Of a DNA stretch of 6,839 bases, positions 6,376 through 6,839 are shown in pieces. The stretch covers positions 10,025 to 16,863 of the forward strand of contig HF996765.1 in NCBI GenBank assembly GCA_000433335.1. The letters are read 5' to 3'. The first letter of the stretch is position 1. Every line of letters begins with the position of its first letter. This stretch comes from Clostridium sp. CAG:1219 (lineage in GTDB: Bacteria > Bacillota > Clostridia > TANB77 > CAG-465). Below the pieces are notes generated by a model. That model was not told where the DNA came from. It saw nothing but the letters and a program-made list of their open reading frames with translations, and made no database searches. A program made the position numbers and the translations under genes.

Positions 6376-6395
6376 TGATAGCGGAGGAAAACTAA

Positions 6396-6839
6396 ATGGA
6401 AAATTATGAAAATCCCGTAAATACTAGTCCAGTGGATGAATACAATTTCGCACTTTGGTATGCATGTAAATATGGAAGAAAGAGATTAGTAAAAACTCTC
6501 TTAGCAGAAGGAGTTAATGTCCATGCTGATTACGACTTGGCATTACGATTGGCATCTTGGTATGGGTATGCTGAGATAGTTAAGGTTCTTCTTGAGCATG
6601 GAGCAGACGTACATACTTGTAATGATAGTGAACTGAGAGATGCATCTGGAAATGGTTATGTTGAAATAGTTAAGATTCTCCTTGAGAATGGAGCAGATGT
6701 CCATGTTTATAATGACTATCCACTACGACAAGCATCTGAAAATGGTTATGTTGAAGTAGTTGAAATACTGCTTGAGCATGGAGCCGATGTGCATGCTATA
6801 AATGATGAAGCACTAATAGAAGCATCTTCAAATGGACAT
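6396..6839 (+). CDS. Second ankyrin-repeat protein, 3' end cut off by the window
   Basis: The frame from ATG 6396 is open to the last base: 148 residues with no stop codon, so the gene continues beyond the window. Seen: an 18-residue polar start, then ankyrin units beginning at residues 19, 49, 79, 109 and 139, exactly 30 apart, with motifs such as ALRLASWYGY, GADVHTCND and ASENGYVEVVEILLEHGADVH. Its first unit (ALWYACKYG) matches that of the upstream gene (ELMYACQYG), so both have the same N-terminal cap at the same residue. GGAGG (6383-6387) lies 8 bases before the start. The gap to the previous stop codon is 20 bases with no terminator or promoter, so the two are probably cotranscribed. 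No signal peptide is seen. The partner is unknown, and full length and C-terminal domains cannot be judged. Confidence 0.93.
   Translation, partial: MENYENPVNTSPVDEYNFALWYACKYGRKRLVKTLLAEGVNVHADYDLALRLASWYGYAEIVKVLLEHGADVHTCNDSELRDASGNGYVEIVKILLENGADVHVYNDYPLRQASENGYVEVVEILLEHGADVHAINDEALIEASSNGH
6450..6839 (+). repeat. Coding 90-bp tandem repeats (ankyrin units, second gene)
   Basis: Units start at 6450, 6540, 6630, 6720 and 6810 with a strict 90-base period. The units at 6630 and 6720 match at 68 of 90 bases by hand count and share the run AATGGTTATGTTGAA. They look more alike than most units of the upstream gene, suggesting more recent duplication or gene conversion. Confidence 0.85.

Noticed and set aside
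5497..6839. CRISPR-like regular repeats
   Set aside because: The 90-base period is protein-coding, in frame and diverged, with no constant short repeat and unique spacers.
5443..6839. Ankyrin genes as secreted host-directed effectors
   Set aside because: No signal peptide, membrane segment or recognisable secretion signal is visible, and the neighbours do not encode a secretion system.

Overview
The window looks like chromosomal DNA of a low-GC Firmicute, most likely a Clostridia-type anaerobe. The reasons are strongly A+T-rich DNA, strong AGGAGG-type ribosome binding sites, sigma-A promoters with extended -10 boxes, a T-box riboswitch controlling an aminoacyl-tRNA synthetase, and an L,D-transpeptidase of the kind common in clostridia. 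All genes read on the + strand. I cannot name a genus from this sequence.

Layout. (1) 1-75 is the last 24 codons of an unidentified gene. Its end carries the ribosome binding site of the next gene (77-1009), a membrane-anchored YkuD-type L,D-transpeptidase for peptidoglycan cross-linking. (2) 1010-1350 is a promoter plus an isoleucine-type T-box leader ending in an intrinsic terminator. It controls ileS (true start 1351, end 4122), a complete isoleucyl-tRNA synthetase, followed by a strong terminator. (3) A new promoter at about 4189 drives two tandem, clearly paralogous small membrane proteins of unknown function (4294-4776 and 4807-5286). The unit closes with a hairpin terminator right after the second stop codon. 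(4) A third promoter at about 5350, with a 9-bp hairpin in its leader, drives two tandem ankyrin-repeat genes. The first (5443-6375) is complete; the second (6396 to the window end) is cut off by the end of the sequence.

How the parts relate. The first half is housekeeping: cell-wall cross-linking and tRNA charging, the latter sensed through uncharged tRNA-Ile. The second half looks accessory. It holds two duplicated gene pairs side by side, each under its own promoter, with no link visible in the sequence between the membrane pair and the ankyrin pair.

Most worth a second look: the ankyrin proteins use a strict 30-residue repeat (not the usual 33) that lacks the TPLH turn and resembles the ankyrin repeats of amoebal giant viruses; the unknown membrane protein pair; and the ileS T-box, whose antiterminator does not show the canonical UGGN bulge where it is expected. 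I found no mobile element, CRISPR array, tRNA or rRNA.
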